From an uncultured Collinsella sp. (GTDB lineage Bacteria; Actinomycetota; Coriobacteriia; Coriobacteriales; Coriobacteriaceae): 27,670 nucleotides of DNA. Under the pieces are notes generated by a model. It was not told the origin of the DNA. It did not search any database and worked only from the letters and a program-made list of their open reading frames with translations. The translations under genes and the position numbers were made by a program. Shown piece after piece: positions 6,173 to 14,493 of the stretch; the first letter of the stretch is position 1; each line of letters starts with the position of its first letter. The DNA is taken from NCBI GenBank assembly GCA_958427145.1, contig CAUAAZ010000030.1:1-27670 (forward strand). The letters are read 5' to 3'.

Positions 6173-7690
6173 CTAGTTGGTGCTCATTCGTTTTGCTGCG
6201 GACTCGACGTAGCTTGCCATCTCATCGACGTCGCAGACGTCTTCGAAGCGGACGGGCTTGGATTCGAGTTCGGCGAGCTGGGTCGGGGCGACCGTGTTGG
6301 TGGCCTGCTCGAGTACGCGCATAGCCTCAAAGTCGTCCTCGGGAACGTTGAGGCCCAGGGCGTCGCAGCAGGCGCGCGGGAACTTGTAGGGGCTGGCGGT
6401 CGAAAGCAGCACGCGAGCCTTGGCGCCCTCGGCGGGAGCGACCTTTTCAAAGACGTGATAGCCGCAAGCAGTATGCGGATCGATCACGTAGCCATTTGCG
6501 TCCCAGCAGCTCTTGATGGCAGCGCGGACCTCGTCCTCGCTGGCCCAACCGCAGCCAAAGACGCTCTGAATCTTTGCCAGCAGGTCAGTGGGAACCTCGT
6601 AGCGACCAGTCTGTGCCAGCTGCTCCATAAGGCCGGCAACGAGTTCGCAGTCGCCATCGGACAGGAAGTAGAGCATGCGCTCGAGGTTGGAGCTGATGAG
6701 GATGTCCATCGACGGCGAGATGGTCGTGAAGAACGGGCGGTTACGGTCGTAAACGCCGGTGGTCAGGAAGTCGGCAAGCACGTTGTTCTTGTCGCTCGCC
6801 ACGACGAGCTTGGCGACGGGCAGACCCATGCGCTTGGCATAGTAGCCGGCCAGGATATCGCCAAAGTTGCCGGTCGGTACGCAGAACTCCACGGCGTCGC
6901 CGGCCTCGATGGCGCCGGCGCGCAACAGCTGCGCATAGGCGGCAAAGTAGTAGACGACCTGCGGTACCAGTCGACCGACATTGATGGAGTTGGCGCTCGA
7001 AAGCACCGTGCCGGCGGCCTCCAGACGCTCGGCAAGCTCCTTATCGGCAAAGATGCGCTTGACGGCGCTCTGGGCGTCGTCAAAGTTGCCGCGGATGCCG
7101 CAGACGGCGACGTTGTCGCCCTCCTGCGTGGACATCTGCAGGTTCTGGACGCGGCTGACCTTGCCCTCGGGATAAAAGACGGTGATGCCCGTGCCCGGCG
7201 CGTCGGCAAAACCGGCGAGTGCGGCCTTGCCGGTGTCGCCCGACGTGGCGGTGACGATCATGATGCGCTCGGCGCCGCCGTCCTTGGCGGAAGTGCGGGT
7301 CATCAGACGGGGGAGCATCTGCAGGGCAACGTCCTTGAAGGCGCTTGTGGGGCCGCCAAAGAGCTCCATCACATAGGTCTGAGGGGCGTCAGCGCCCGGC
7401 GCAGCGTCGAGTTTGACGAGCGGCGTAACCTCTTCACTCGCGAACGTGCCGCGGTATGCCTCGTCGACACACTCCGAAATTTCTTCGGCCGTGTAATCAT
7501 TCAGTAACATTCCCAACACATCTTGAGCGATTTCAAAGTACGATTTATCTGCAAGCGAGTTGATATCGACCTGCTGGGTGCCGAGCTCGTCCGAGACAAA
7601 CAAACCCCCGTCGGGAGCGATGCCGGTGCGGATTGCCACCTTACTTGAGCACGATAAAGTGCGTCCTCGTGTACTATGATAAGTTCCCAT
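6173..7690 (-). CDS. thrC: Threonine synthase
   Basis: PLP enzyme that converts O-phosphohomoserine to threonine, the last step of the pathway. The 505-residue protein begins MGTYHSTRG, typical of the longer bacterial thrC form. It has the PLP lysine in FGGPTSAFKDVALQ (Lys119), then TATSGDTGKAAL and VPTGNFGDILAGYYAKRMG for phosphate and cofactor binding, and ends with the C-terminal HTACGYHVF and LLSTASPYKFP blocks. The start at 7690 is chosen because GAGGAG lies 9 nt upstream; an in-frame upstream ATG at 7735 has no ribosome site. It diverges from lysC across 103 bp that must hold both promoters. Confidence 0.96.
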   Translation of the reverse strand: MGTYHSTRGRTLSCSSKVAIRTGIAPDGGLFVSDELGTQQVDINSLADKSYFEIAQDVLGMLLNDYTAEEISECVDEAYRGTFASEEVTPLVKLDAAPGADAPQTYVMELFGGPTSAFKDVALQMLPRLMTRTSAKDGGAERIMIVTATSGDTGKAALAGFADAPGTGITVFYPEGKVSRVQNLQMSTQEGDNVAVCGIRGNFDDAQSAVKRIFADKELAERLEAAGTVLSSANSINVGRLVPQVVYYFAAYAQLLRAGAIEAGDAVEFCVPTGNFGDILAGYYAKRMGLPVAKLVVASDKNNVLADFLTTGVYDRNRPFFTTISPSMDILISSNLERMLYFLSDGDCELVAGLMEQLAQTGRYEVPTDLLAKIQSVFGCGWASEDEVRAAIKSCWDANGYVIDPHTACGYHVFEKVAPAEGAKARVLLSTASPYKFPRACCDALGLNVPEDDFEAMRVLEQATNTVAPTQLAELESKPVRFEDVCDVDEMASYVESAAKRMSTN

Positions 7691-7793
7691 ATAACACTGC
7701 TCCTCGGATGCCTTGGTCCCAATCGGTGAAACCATGGTATCAGAGCGCGCAAAACAGGTTTGCAGAGGCTTTTAGAAAGGTAACCTCAAGCCC

Positions 7794-9182
7794 ATGATTA
7801 AGATTGCCAAGTTTGGCGGCTCGTCGGTCGCCGACGCCGAACACTTCAAGAAGATCAAGGCCATCGTCGATGCCGACCCTGCCCGCCGTTTTGTGGTGGT
7901 TTCTGCCTGCGGTCGCCGCTTTAAGGGCGACACCAAGGTGACCGACCTGCTCTACCTGGTTAACGCGCACGTTAAGTATCACGTGTCGTGTGAGGAGCTG
8001 CTCGAGGACATTGGCCAGCGCTATTTTGATATCGCTGACGAGCTGGAGCTCACCTATCCCATCCGCGAGGAGTTCGCGGCCTTTGCCGAGCGCGCCCGCT
8101 CGGGCGGCTACTCTACCGAGGAGCTCGTGAGCCGTGGCGAGTACTTCACCGCTCGCCTGATGGCGGAGTACCTGGGCCTGCCGTTCCTGGACGCCGCGAC
8201 GGTTGTGGCGTTCCATCATGACGGTACGCTCAGCATGAATCGCACCTCCGAGCTGGTGCAGGAGTACGGCCAGCAGGGCGGCTTTGTTATGCCCGGTTTC
8301 TACGGCGCGACGCGAGAGGGCCAGATCAAGCTGCTCGACCGTGGCGGCGGCGATATCTCGGGCTCGATCCTGGCCAAGTGCCTGGGCGCCGATCTGTACG
8401 AGAACTGGACCGACGTCTCGGGCTTCTATTCTGCCGATCCTCGCATTGTGCCCGAGGCTCAGCCCATTGCGCGCGTTACCTACGAGGAGCTGCGCGAGCT
8501 TTCTTACATGGGTGCAAGCGTCCTGCACGAGGAGGCTGTGTTCCCCGTGCGCGAGGCCGGCATTCCGCTGGTCATCAAGAACACCAATGCGCCGCAGGAC
8601 CCCGGCACCATCATTAGCGAGACGGCTGATGAGGGCGAGGCAGAGCCCATCATTACCGGCGTGACCGGCAAGCGCGGCTTTGTCGCCATCAATGTCGCCC
8701 GCGACCGCACCAAGCCCCGTGTTGGCTTTATGCGCCGTGCGCTTTCGGTGTTCGAGCGTTATGACGTTTCCGTCGAGCATATGCCCACCGGTGTCGACCG
8801 CTTTGGCGCCGTGGTGCAGGAGCAGGACGTTCACGATTCGCTGTACTCGCTCGTGGGCGACATTCAGCAGGAGGTCGAGCCGCTCGAGATCGAGGTTGTC
8901 GAGGGCCTGGCGCTCATCGCGACCGTCGGCCGTAACCTGCGTGGCCGCGCAGGTATCTCGGGCCATCTGTTTGGCATGCTTGGCCAGGCCGGCGTGAGCG
9001 TGCGTATGATTTCGCAGAGCTGCGACGAGATCAATATCATCATCGGTGTGGAGGAGAAGGACTTTGATCTGGCGATTCAGACCATTTACCGCGCCTTCTC
9101 CGACGAGAACGGCATTGTGAAGGTCTCCGATCTGGAGGCTCCCGCGCCGGTCGATCCCGCTCTGGTCGCGCTCCACAAGTAG
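7794..9182 (+). CDS. lysC: Aspartate kinase
   Basis: Phosphorylates aspartate, the committed step to lysine, methionine and threonine. The N-terminus MIKIAKFGGSSVAD contains the ATP-binding KFGGSS. The catalytic domain continues with STEELVSRGEYFTARL, GFVMPGFYG and LDRGGGDISGSILAKCL up to about residue 290. The C-terminal ~160 residues contain two ACT-type regulatory modules (VTGKRGFVAINV and IATVGRNLRGRAGISG starts), so feedback control by an end product is expected. At 462 residues it is a monofunctional class, not fused to homoserine dehydrogenase. The start has AAAGG about 14 nt upstream. asd follows after a terminator hairpin. Confidence 0.96.
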   Translation: MIKIAKFGGSSVADAEHFKKIKAIVDADPARRFVVVSACGRRFKGDTKVTDLLYLVNAHVKYHVSCEELLEDIGQRYFDIADELELTYPIREEFAAFAERARSGGYSTEELVSRGEYFTARLMAEYLGLPFLDAATVVAFHHDGTLSMNRTSELVQEYGQQGGFVMPGFYGATREGQIKLLDRGGGDISGSILAKCLGADLYENWTDVSGFYSADPRIVPEAQPIARVTYEELRELSYMGASVLHEEAVFPVREAGIPLVIKNTNAPQDPGTIISETADEGEAEPIITGVTGKRGFVAINVARDRTKPRVGFMRRALSVFERYDVSVEHMPTGVDRFGAVVQEQDVHDSLYSLVGDIQQEVEPLEIEVVEGLALIATVGRNLRGRAGISGHLFGMLGQAGVSVRMISQSCDEINIIIGVEEKDFDLAIQTIYRAFSDENGIVKVSDLEAPAPVDPALVALHK

Positions 9183-9256
9183 CTGCTATCCCAGTAGATT
9201 TTTGGACTTGCCTCAAAAATCTATGGCGGGGCGTTTCGTTTCGGTTTCGTTTCGAC

Positions 9257-9286
9257 GGGGCGGGTTTCGTGCCCGCCCCGTTCTTG
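9257..9286 (+). terminator. Intrinsic terminator after lysC
   Basis: GGGGCGGG (9257-9264) pairs with CCCGCCCC (9272-9279) around TTTCGTG, followed by GTTCTTGT. A second, AT-rich hairpin (AGATTTTTG with CAAAAATCT) lies upstream at 9197-9222. lysC and asd are thus probably separate transcripts. Confidence 0.7.
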
Positions 9287-9355
9287 TATACACTGGCAAC
9301 AATAATCGGCCTGCTTGGCGTGCGGGCAAAAGCCACAACCTTTAAAGGGGGAAGC

Positions 9356-10381
9356 ATGAAACAGTACACGGTTGCTATTTTGGGCGCGACGGGAGCCGTG
9401 GGCACCCAGATGCTCGAGTGCCTCAACGAGCAGGAGTTCCCGGTTGGCAAGCTCAAGCTGCTGGCGAGCGCGCGTTCTGCGGGCAAGACCGTCGAGTTCC
9501 GTGGCGAGCAGATCGTGATCGAAGAGGCTTGTCCCGAGGCCTTTGAGGGCTGTGACATTGTGCTTGGAGCTGCCGGCGACGACATCGCGAAGGAGCTACT
9601 GCCCGAGGCCGTCAAGCGCGGCGCCGTCGTGGTCGACAACAGCCATGCCTTCCGCATGGATCCCGAGGTGCCGCTGGTTGTGCCCGAGATCAATGCCGAC
9701 GACATCAAGTGGCATCACGGCCTTATCGCCAACCCCAACTGCGCGACCATTATCGGCCTGGTTCCCACGTGGCCGCTGCATCAGCTCGCTGGCGTGAAGC
9801 GCATGATCGTCTCGACGTACCAGGCGGCTTCGGGTGCTGGCGCCCCCGGTATGGCCGAGCTCGAGGCTCAGCTGGCCGCCCTGGGCCGTGGCGAGGAGAT
9901 TCCCGAGCCGCGCGCGTTTGCCGCCCAGCTCGCGAGCAACCTGATTCCGCAGATTGGCGGCGTCAAGGAGGAGGGCTTTACCTCCGAGGAGATGAAGTTG
10001 CAAAACGAGGGCCGCAAGATCATGCATCTGCCCGAGCTGCGCGTGAACTGCACCTGTGTGCGCGTGCCCGTGCTGCGCTCGCACTCCGAGAGCATCACGC
10101 TTGAGTTCGAGCGCGACATCACGGTCGAGGAGGCTCGTGCTGCGCTCGCTGCCGCTCCGGGCGTCAAGCTGGTTGACGACATGAGCGCCGAGGATGCGCA
10201 CGATCGCTTCCCCATGCCGATGGATACGTCCGACCAGGACCTGATTTGGGTCGGTCGCGTGCGTCGCGACATCTCGAACCCCGAGGCCGCGCGTGGCATC
10301 ACCTTCTGGTGCTGCGGCGACCAAATCCGTAAAGGCGCGGCAACCAACGCCGTCCAGATCGCCAAGCTGCTCTGCGAGTAG
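9356..10381 (+). CDS. asd: Aspartate-semialdehyde dehydrogenase
   Basis: Reduces aspartyl phosphate to aspartate semialdehyde with NADPH. The N-terminal Rossmann motif AILGATGAVGTQML binds the nucleotide. The catalytic Cys129 is in NPNCATI, followed by STYQAASGAGAPGM, and RVPVLRSHSESITLEF carries the general-base His region. The length of 341 residues is usual. ATG 9356 is supported by GGGGGAAG directly upstream; an upstream in-frame start at 9269 would add an unrelated extension inside the terminator region. The enzyme acts directly after lysC and supplies both the lysine and the threonine branch. A nested palindrome (element C) begins 13 nt after its stop. Confidence 0.96.
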   Translation: MKQYTVAILGATGAVGTQMLECLNEQEFPVGKLKLLASARSAGKTVEFRGEQIVIEEACPEAFEGCDIVLGAAGDDIAKELLPEAVKRGAVVVDNSHAFRMDPEVPLVVPEINADDIKWHHGLIANPNCATIIGLVPTWPLHQLAGVKRMIVSTYQAASGAGAPGMAELEAQLAALGRGEEIPEPRAFAAQLASNLIPQIGGVKEEGFTSEEMKLQNEGRKIMHLPELRVNCTCVRVPVLRSHSESITLEFERDITVEEARAALAAAPGVKLVDDMSAEDAHDRFPMPMDTSDQDLIWVGRVRRDISNPEAARGITFWCCGDQIRKGAATNAVQIAKLLCE

Positions 10382-10393
10382 GTTGACCTGTCC

Positions 10394-10523
10394 GGCGGGG
10401 GCCGGGCTTAGTTTTCAGAACGTCCTCGACCATGTGTGGCGCCTTGTCCTGCTCCTTCGGAGCCGCGGACAAGGCGCCACACTGGTCTGCGGAGTGTTCT
10501 GAAAGCTAAGCCCGGCCCCCGCC
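10394..10523 (+). repeat. Nested-hairpin element C, downstream of asd
   Basis: Outer arms 10394-10421 and 10496-10523 pair over 28 bp with one T/C mismatch that still allows a G-U pair in RNA. The inner stem GTGTGGCGCCTTGTCC (10434-10449) pairs perfectly with 10467-10482, and its loop holds CTCC, TTC, GGAG. The intervening sequences ACGTCCTCGACCAT and GGTCTGCGGAGTGTT match those of element A in the same orientation relative to the preceding gene. No T-run follows. Confidence 0.75.
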
Positions 10524-10623
10524 TGCGGTGACGCTGCTGCGAGCGGCCTGCGATGGGGCCGTTGTTGGTTGAGGCCGCTGGGCTGATGTGGGGGCACGTG
10601 GCCGTTGCGGGCCCTGGTCCCGG

Positions 10624-10776
10624 CGGCGGCCTCGGCGCTTTGCGCCTGCCGCCTTGGGGGACTGCGGAGCGCGGCCGGCAGCTGCGGCGCGTTGCGCCTG
10701 CTGCCTGCGGGGACTTTGGGGTCGTGCGGCAGCTGCGGCGCTGCGCGCCTGCTGCCTTGGGTGACTTTGGGGTCGA
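10624..10776. repeat. Three tandem ~51-nt units, each a GC-rich hairpin
   Basis: Copies at about 10624-10674, 10675-10726 and 10727-10776 each contain GGC(G/A)GC, 3 nt, GGCGC, a 3-nt loop, GCGCC, one nt, GC(C/T)GCC. The first copy has G-C where copies 2 and 3 have A-T, a compensatory change that keeps the stem. Each stem is followed by a G-rich tail with GACT; copies 2 and 3 share GACTTTGGGGTCG. The stretch 10524-10834 carries no gene that I can support. An overlapping minus-strand frame simply translates the repeat. A TATTAT hexamer at 10802 may serve ogt. Confidence 0.6.
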
Positions 10777-10834
10777 TTGGGGTTGTCTGCACAATTCGCG
10801 GTATTATGTTGCGGAGTTTTGAAAGGAGCCGCTG

Positions 10835-11413
10835 GTGGTCACGACGACGTTTGCTTCGCCTTTGGGCGAAATCTTGCTTGCCGCTGATGGCCGCGGTCTG
10901 ACGGGACTTTGGTTTGAGGGGCAGGAGCATTTTGGCTCCACGCTTCTCAAAGAAGATCCCGAACATGTTGAAGGCGCCGACGCGGTTTCTGGTACCGGTG
11001 GCATGTCGTCGGTAAGTCCCGCAAATGGTGCGGCCTCTTCGGTGCTTGAGCGTTCTTGGGCTTGGCTGAATGCTTATTTTGCAGGGCAGGAACCTCGGTT
11101 TACGCCGCCGTTGCATTTGATTGGCACGGCGTTTCAGCGTGAAGTTTGGTACGAGCTGCTTTCTATTCCGCGTGGCGAGGTCGCCACGTATGGCGAGATC
11201 GCCCAGCGTGTTGCGGCTCGACATCGTGTGCCGGGAAACGAGGACCCCGTTGTGTCTCCCCGTGCCGTGGGGGCCGCGGTCGCGCGTAATCCCATTTCGA
11301 TTATTGTGCCGTGCCATCGCGTGGTTGCCGCCGATGGTTCGCTCAACGGATATGCCGGTGGCCTCGACCGTAAGGAGTGGCTGCTGCGGCTTGAGGGCGC
11401 GTACGAGGAATAA
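10835..11413 (+). CDS. ogt: Methylated-DNA--protein-cysteine methyltransferase
   Basis: Suicide DNA-repair enzyme that moves the alkyl group from O6-alkylguanine to its own cysteine. The acceptor is Cys160 in IIVPCHRVV. The conserved GTAFQREVWYELLSIPRGEVATYG and PRAVGAAVARNP (DNA-binding helix and Arg finger) precede it, and GSLNGYAGG follows. The start is GTG 10835 with AAGGAG six nt upstream. Residues ~40-70 form a low-complexity Gly/Ser/Ala insertion between the N-terminal and catalytic domains, longer than usual, bringing the protein to 192 residues. No adjacent ada regulator is seen. It is isolated by long non-coding flanks. Confidence 0.94.
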   Translation: MVTTTFASPLGEILLAADGRGLTGLWFEGQEHFGSTLLKEDPEHVEGADAVSGTGGMSSVSPANGAASSVLERSWAWLNAYFAGQEPRFTPPLHLIGTAFQREVWYELLSIPRGEVATYGEIAQRVAARHRVPGNEDPVVSPRAVGAAVARNPISIIVPCHRVVAADGSLNGYAGGLDRKEWLLRLEGAYEE

Positions 11414-11558
11414 CGCTCGAACACTTTGCATAACTAGGACGCCGTGAAAGGACGAGTCACTGTCCCTTCGCGCTCGGTATGCGTCCAAGCCCTCGGCATC
11501 TGGGCCTTAAGTTTGGCTAAGCCATATCCTGCGTATTTGAAAACGCGCAGGTTGAGCA

Positions 11559-11609
11559 GCTAAGGCTGCGCTAAGGCGGTTGACGGTGCGCTATCATCGG
11601 CAGTATCGA
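11559..11609 (+). promoter_or_regulatory. Promoter with direct repeats upstream of the response regulator
   Basis: TTGACG at 11580-11585 and TATCGA at 11604-11609 are spaced 18 nt, a plausible sigma-70-type promoter ending 32 nt before the start codon. Immediately upstream, GCTAAGGC occurs twice (11559-11566 and 11570-11577) with an 11-nt period, the geometry of OmpR/PhoB-type direct-repeat sites. Autoregulation by the encoded regulator is inference. Confidence 0.45.
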
Positions 11610-11641
11610 AACCTGTAGAGCCGTGCGCCAAAGGAACAACT

Positions 11642-12325
11642 ATGAAGCTGATGCTTGCCGAGGACGAACCTGGCCTCTCCCGCGCCCTCACCGCGATTCT
11701 TCAACATAGCGACTACGAGGTCGACACCGCCCTCGACGGCCTGACGGCGCTCGAGTATCTACTCACCAACGATTACGACGCCGCAATCCTGGACATCATG
11801 ATGCCCGGCATGGACGGTATCGAGGTGCTCAAGCGCACGCGTGAGGCCGGCAAACGCCTGCCCATCATCATGCTTACGGCCAAAAGCGAGGTGTCCGATA
11901 AGGTCGAGGGTCTGGATGCCGGTGCCAACGATTACCTGACCAAGCCGTTTGCCGCCAAGGAACTGCTCGCGCGCATTCGTGCTATGACGCGCGCCGCGAC
12001 GGCAATTGACGCCACGACGCTCAGCGTGGGCAACGTGCGCCTCGACACGGCATCGTGCACACTTGTGGGTCCCTTGGGCGAGGAACATCTGGCTAATCGT
12101 GAGTTTCAGCTTATGGAGCTCTTTATGCGCAACGCCAGCACGCGCATGCCTACCGAGCGTTTGATGCTCGAGGTTTGGGGTGAGGACGCGCCCGAAGGCG
12201 CCAACGTGGTGTGGGTCTACATCTCATACCTGCGCAAAAAGCTGACGGCGTTGGGTGCCAATGTGGCCATCCGCGCGTCGCGCAATCAGGGATATTCGCT
12301 TGAGGTTGTCGAGGAGGGCGAATAA
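11642..12325 (+). CDS. OmpR/PhoB-family response regulator
   Basis: A 227-residue DNA-binding regulator. The receiver domain (1-115) has the acidic pocket AEDE, the phospho-acceptor Asp51 in AILDIMMPGMDG, Thr79 in MLTA and Lys101 in LTKPF. Residues ~125-222 form a winged-helix domain (LANREFQLMELFMRN, ERLMLEVWGE, VVWVYISYLRKKL, IRASRNQGYSL). The ribosome site AAAGGAAC lies upstream of ATG 11642. The sensor kinase follows after two nt, so they are co-translated partners. An ABC transporter follows in the same direction and is the probable target operon. Confidence 0.94.
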   Translation: MKLMLAEDEPGLSRALTAILQHSDYEVDTALDGLTALEYLLTNDYDAAILDIMMPGMDGIEVLKRTREAGKRLPIIMLTAKSEVSDKVEGLDAGANDYLTKPFAAKELLARIRAMTRAATAIDATTLSVGNVRLDTASCTLVGPLGEEHLANREFQLMELFMRNASTRMPTERLMLEVWGEDAPEGANVVWVYISYLRKKLTALGANVAIRASRNQGYSLEVVEEGE

Positions 12326-12327
12326 GC

Positions 12328-13701
12328 GTGAGCGCGAGCGCGTGGTGGGAGCGCATGACGGAGCGGTTTCACGCTGCCTCGAGTGGTACAGGGCGGGCAA
12401 ATTCTGCTGACGCATTGGGCCGCCGTCTGCGTTGCAAATTCATCCTGGTTGCCATGGGTGCTGTGACCGTGGTGCTCACGCTCATCATCGCCGCTATCAA
12501 CATCGTCAATTATTCGCATGTCTGCAAGATGGCCGATGCGCGTCTGGGCTATATCCTGGCGGACAAGGGCAGCATCGATTGGGGGGATGAGTCTAAAGAC
12601 GATCCCGGTCAGGATGCGGTTGCCGGCAAGGTTGCTACCGGTAACCGGGCGGCCGTTCGCGATGGGCATTTTGAAGGCATGACGGCGGAGTCTCCCTTCG
12701 ACACGCGTTACTTTACGGTGTCGATTGCCGGTGGACAGGTGACCGATGTCAATACGGCCCGCATTGCCGCGGTGGGCGCCAAGCGTGCCGCCCGCATCGC
12801 TGCAGGACTGTATTCCAAGGGTTTGACCTCGGGCTTTTCTGGTAACTACCGCTATACGGTTACGGTTCAGGGCGACGAGACAACCTATGTATTCGTCGAC
12901 TGTTCACGCGAGCTCACAAGCTTCCATTCGTTTTTAAGTGCGAGCGTGGCCATCAGCTGCATTGGCTGGCTGGCGGTATTGGCGATTGTGATGGTGGCCT
13001 CGGGTGCTGTAATTCGGCCGATGGTCGAGAGTTATAGCAAACAGAAGCGCTTCATTACCGACGCGAGCCACGAGATCAAGACGCCGCTGGCCGTGATTGA
13101 TGCCGCTAACGAGGTGCAGGAAATCGAGAGCGGCGAGAGCGAGTGGACGCAGAGCATTCACGAGCAGGTCGCGCGGTTGACGGCGCTCACGGAGCGTCTG
13201 GTGTTTTTGGCACGTATGGACGAGGGCTCGGCGGGCTTTACCATGACATCGATCGATCTTTCGGAGGCCGTGGACAAGGCTGCGGCGCCGTTTGAATCGG
13301 TGGCGGTTTCGCGTGGCAAGCGTCTGTCGACGTCGATCGCGAGCGGTGTGCGGGCCCATGCCGACGCTGCAGCGGTGGCGCAGGTGGTTGAGTTGCTGCT
13401 GGATAACGCCACGCGCTATGCGAGTGAGGGCAGTGTAATTGAGTTGAGTCTGCGTGCCGTCTCACGCGGTGCAGGCAAAGGTTCGGCCGAGCTTGTCGTT
13501 TCGAACGCCGTGGACGAGCTGCCCGAAGGCGACCTAGATCGATTGTTCGACCGCTTCTATCGTGCGGACGTGTCGCGCAGCTCCAAGACGGGCGGCTCGG
13601 GCGTGGGCCTATCCGTGGTGCGTGCCATCGCCGAAGCCCATGGTGGGAGCGCTTCTGTCTGCGGCCACGGCAACCAGATCACCTTCACCGTCCGCCTCTA
13701 A
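12328..13701 (+). CDS. Membrane sensor histidine kinase
   Basis: A 457-residue kinase, partner of the preceding regulator. Transmembrane segments lie at about 37-61 and 203-229 and enclose a ~140-residue extracytoplasmic sensor domain with no family I recognise. The DHp helix carries His248 in FITDASHEIKTPLAV. The ATPase domain shows the N box LLLDNATRY (Asn360), a D/F box around LFDRFYRAD and the G box TGGSGVGLSVV (421-431). Unlike BceS-type kinases it has a large external sensor, so it may detect a ligand directly and not through the transporter. The start is GTG 12328, with GAGGAGGGCG upstream inside the regulator gene. Its 3' end touches a hairpin repeat at 13702. Confidence 0.93.
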   Translation: MSASAWWERMTERFHAASSGTGRANSADALGRRLRCKFILVAMGAVTVVLTLIIAAINIVNYSHVCKMADARLGYILADKGSIDWGDESKDDPGQDAVAGKVATGNRAAVRDGHFEGMTAESPFDTRYFTVSIAGGQVTDVNTARIAAVGAKRAARIAAGLYSKGLTSGFSGNYRYTVTVQGDETTYVFVDCSRELTSFHSFLSASVAISCIGWLAVLAIVMVASGAVIRPMVESYSKQKRFITDASHEIKTPLAVIDAANEVQEIESGESEWTQSIHEQVARLTALTERLVFLARMDEGSAGFTMTSIDLSEAVDKAAAPFESVAVSRGKRLSTSIASGVRAHADAAAVAQVVELLLDNATRYASEGSVIELSLRAVSRGAGKGSAELVVSNAVDELPEGDLDRLFDRFYRADVSRSSKTGGSGVGLSVVRAIAEAHGGSASVCGHGNQITFTVRL

Positions 13702-13732
13702 AACCTGCCAAAATGAACCTGTCCCTTTTTGG
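13702..13732 (-). repeat. Copy 1 (inverted, partial) of the CTGCCAAAA hairpin repeat
   Basis: This stretch is the reverse complement of the repeat seen at 17259, 20963 and 22171 over about 30 nt, and it begins at the stop codon of the kinase gene. The second arm is diverged (TTTTTGGTCGG in place of TTTTGGCAGG), so the stem is imperfect. It may weakly terminate or attenuate transcription between the kinase and ABC genes. Confidence 0.6.
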
Positions 13733-13786
13733 TCGGTGCGAAATGGGTAATACTAAAGAGTTATCCGACCAGATGGGAACCGATCG

Positions 13787-14488
13787 ATGGCTTATATCGA
13801 ATTCAAAGACGTCATCAAGGCATACGGCGAGGGCGACGCCCGCATTCACGCACTCGACGGCGCGAGCTTTACGGTCGAGCGCGGCGAGCTCGCCATCATT
13901 CTGGGTGCTTCGGGTGCCGGCAAGACCACGGCGCTCAACATTCTGGGCGGCATGGATACGGCGACCTCCGGCACCGTGACGGTGGATGGGCGTGACGTGA
14001 GCGCTGCCAACGAGGCACAGCTTGTGGAATACCGCCGCGCCGACGTTGGCTTTGTCTTTCAGTTCTACAATCTGGTTCCCAACCTGACGGCGCTTGAGAA
14101 CGTCGAACTCGCGGCACAGATCTGCCCCGATTCGCTCGATGCCGAGCAGACGCTTCGTCAGGTTGGCCTGGGCGAGCGCCTGGGCAACTTTCCGGCGCAG
14201 CTTTCGGGCGGCGAGCAGCAGCGTGTGTCCATCGCCCGCGCGCTGGCAAAGAACCCCAAGCTGCTCCTGTGCGACGAGCCAACGGGCGCACTCGACTACA
14301 AAACCGGTAAGCAGATTTTGCAGTTGCTGCAGGACACCTGCCGCAAGCAGGGCATTACGGTCATTATCATCACGCACAACTCCGCGCTCGCGCCCATGGC
14401 CGATCGCCTGATTCGCTTTAAGAGCGGTCGCGTGGAGAGCGAGACGGTCCAGCAAAATCCCGTGCCGATCGAGACGATCGAGTGGTAG
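13787..14488 (+). CDS. ABC transporter ATP-binding protein (MacB/LolD-like)
   Basis: A 233-residue ATPase that powers the adjacent permease. Walker A is GASGAGKTT (40-48), the Q-loop is FQFYN (91-95), the signature is LSGGEQQR (139-146), Walker B is LLLCDEP (159-165), and the switch His is in IIITHNS. The THNSALAPMADRLIRFKSGRV end is typical of the MacB/LolD/SalX branch that pairs with FtsX-type permeases. The start is ATG 13787. Its stop overlaps or lies 5 nt before the permease start, indicating coupled translation. It is 85 nt downstream of the kinase gene with a repeat hairpin between. Confidence 0.94.
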   Translation: MAYIEFKDVIKAYGEGDARIHALDGASFTVERGELAIILGASGAGKTTALNILGGMDTATSGTVTVDGRDVSAANEAQLVEYRRADVGFVFQFYNLVPNLTALENVELAAQICPDSLDAEQTLRQVGLGERLGNFPAQLSGGEQQRVSIARALAKNPKLLLCDEPTGALDYKTGKQILQLLQDTCRKQGITVIIITHNSALAPMADRLIRFKSGRVESETVQQNPVPIETIEW

Positions 14489-14493
14489 CGCCC

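Noticed and set aside
7691..7793. T-box, riboswitch or leader peptide before thrC or lysC
   Set aside because: The divergent gap is only 103 nt, with no specifier-loop pattern, run of Thr/Lys codons or attenuator hairpin.
7740..9176. 478-residue minus-strand frame opposite lysC
   Set aside because: lysC has full-length family motifs on the plus strand; the antisense frame is His/Leu/Asp-rich shadow coding without a ribosome site.
10415..11488. 357-residue minus-strand frame across ogt and the tandem hairpins
   Set aside because: It is a translation of the palindrome C arm, the hairpin repeats and antisense ogt; the apparent Pro/Arg/Ala peptide repeat only reflects the DNA repeat.
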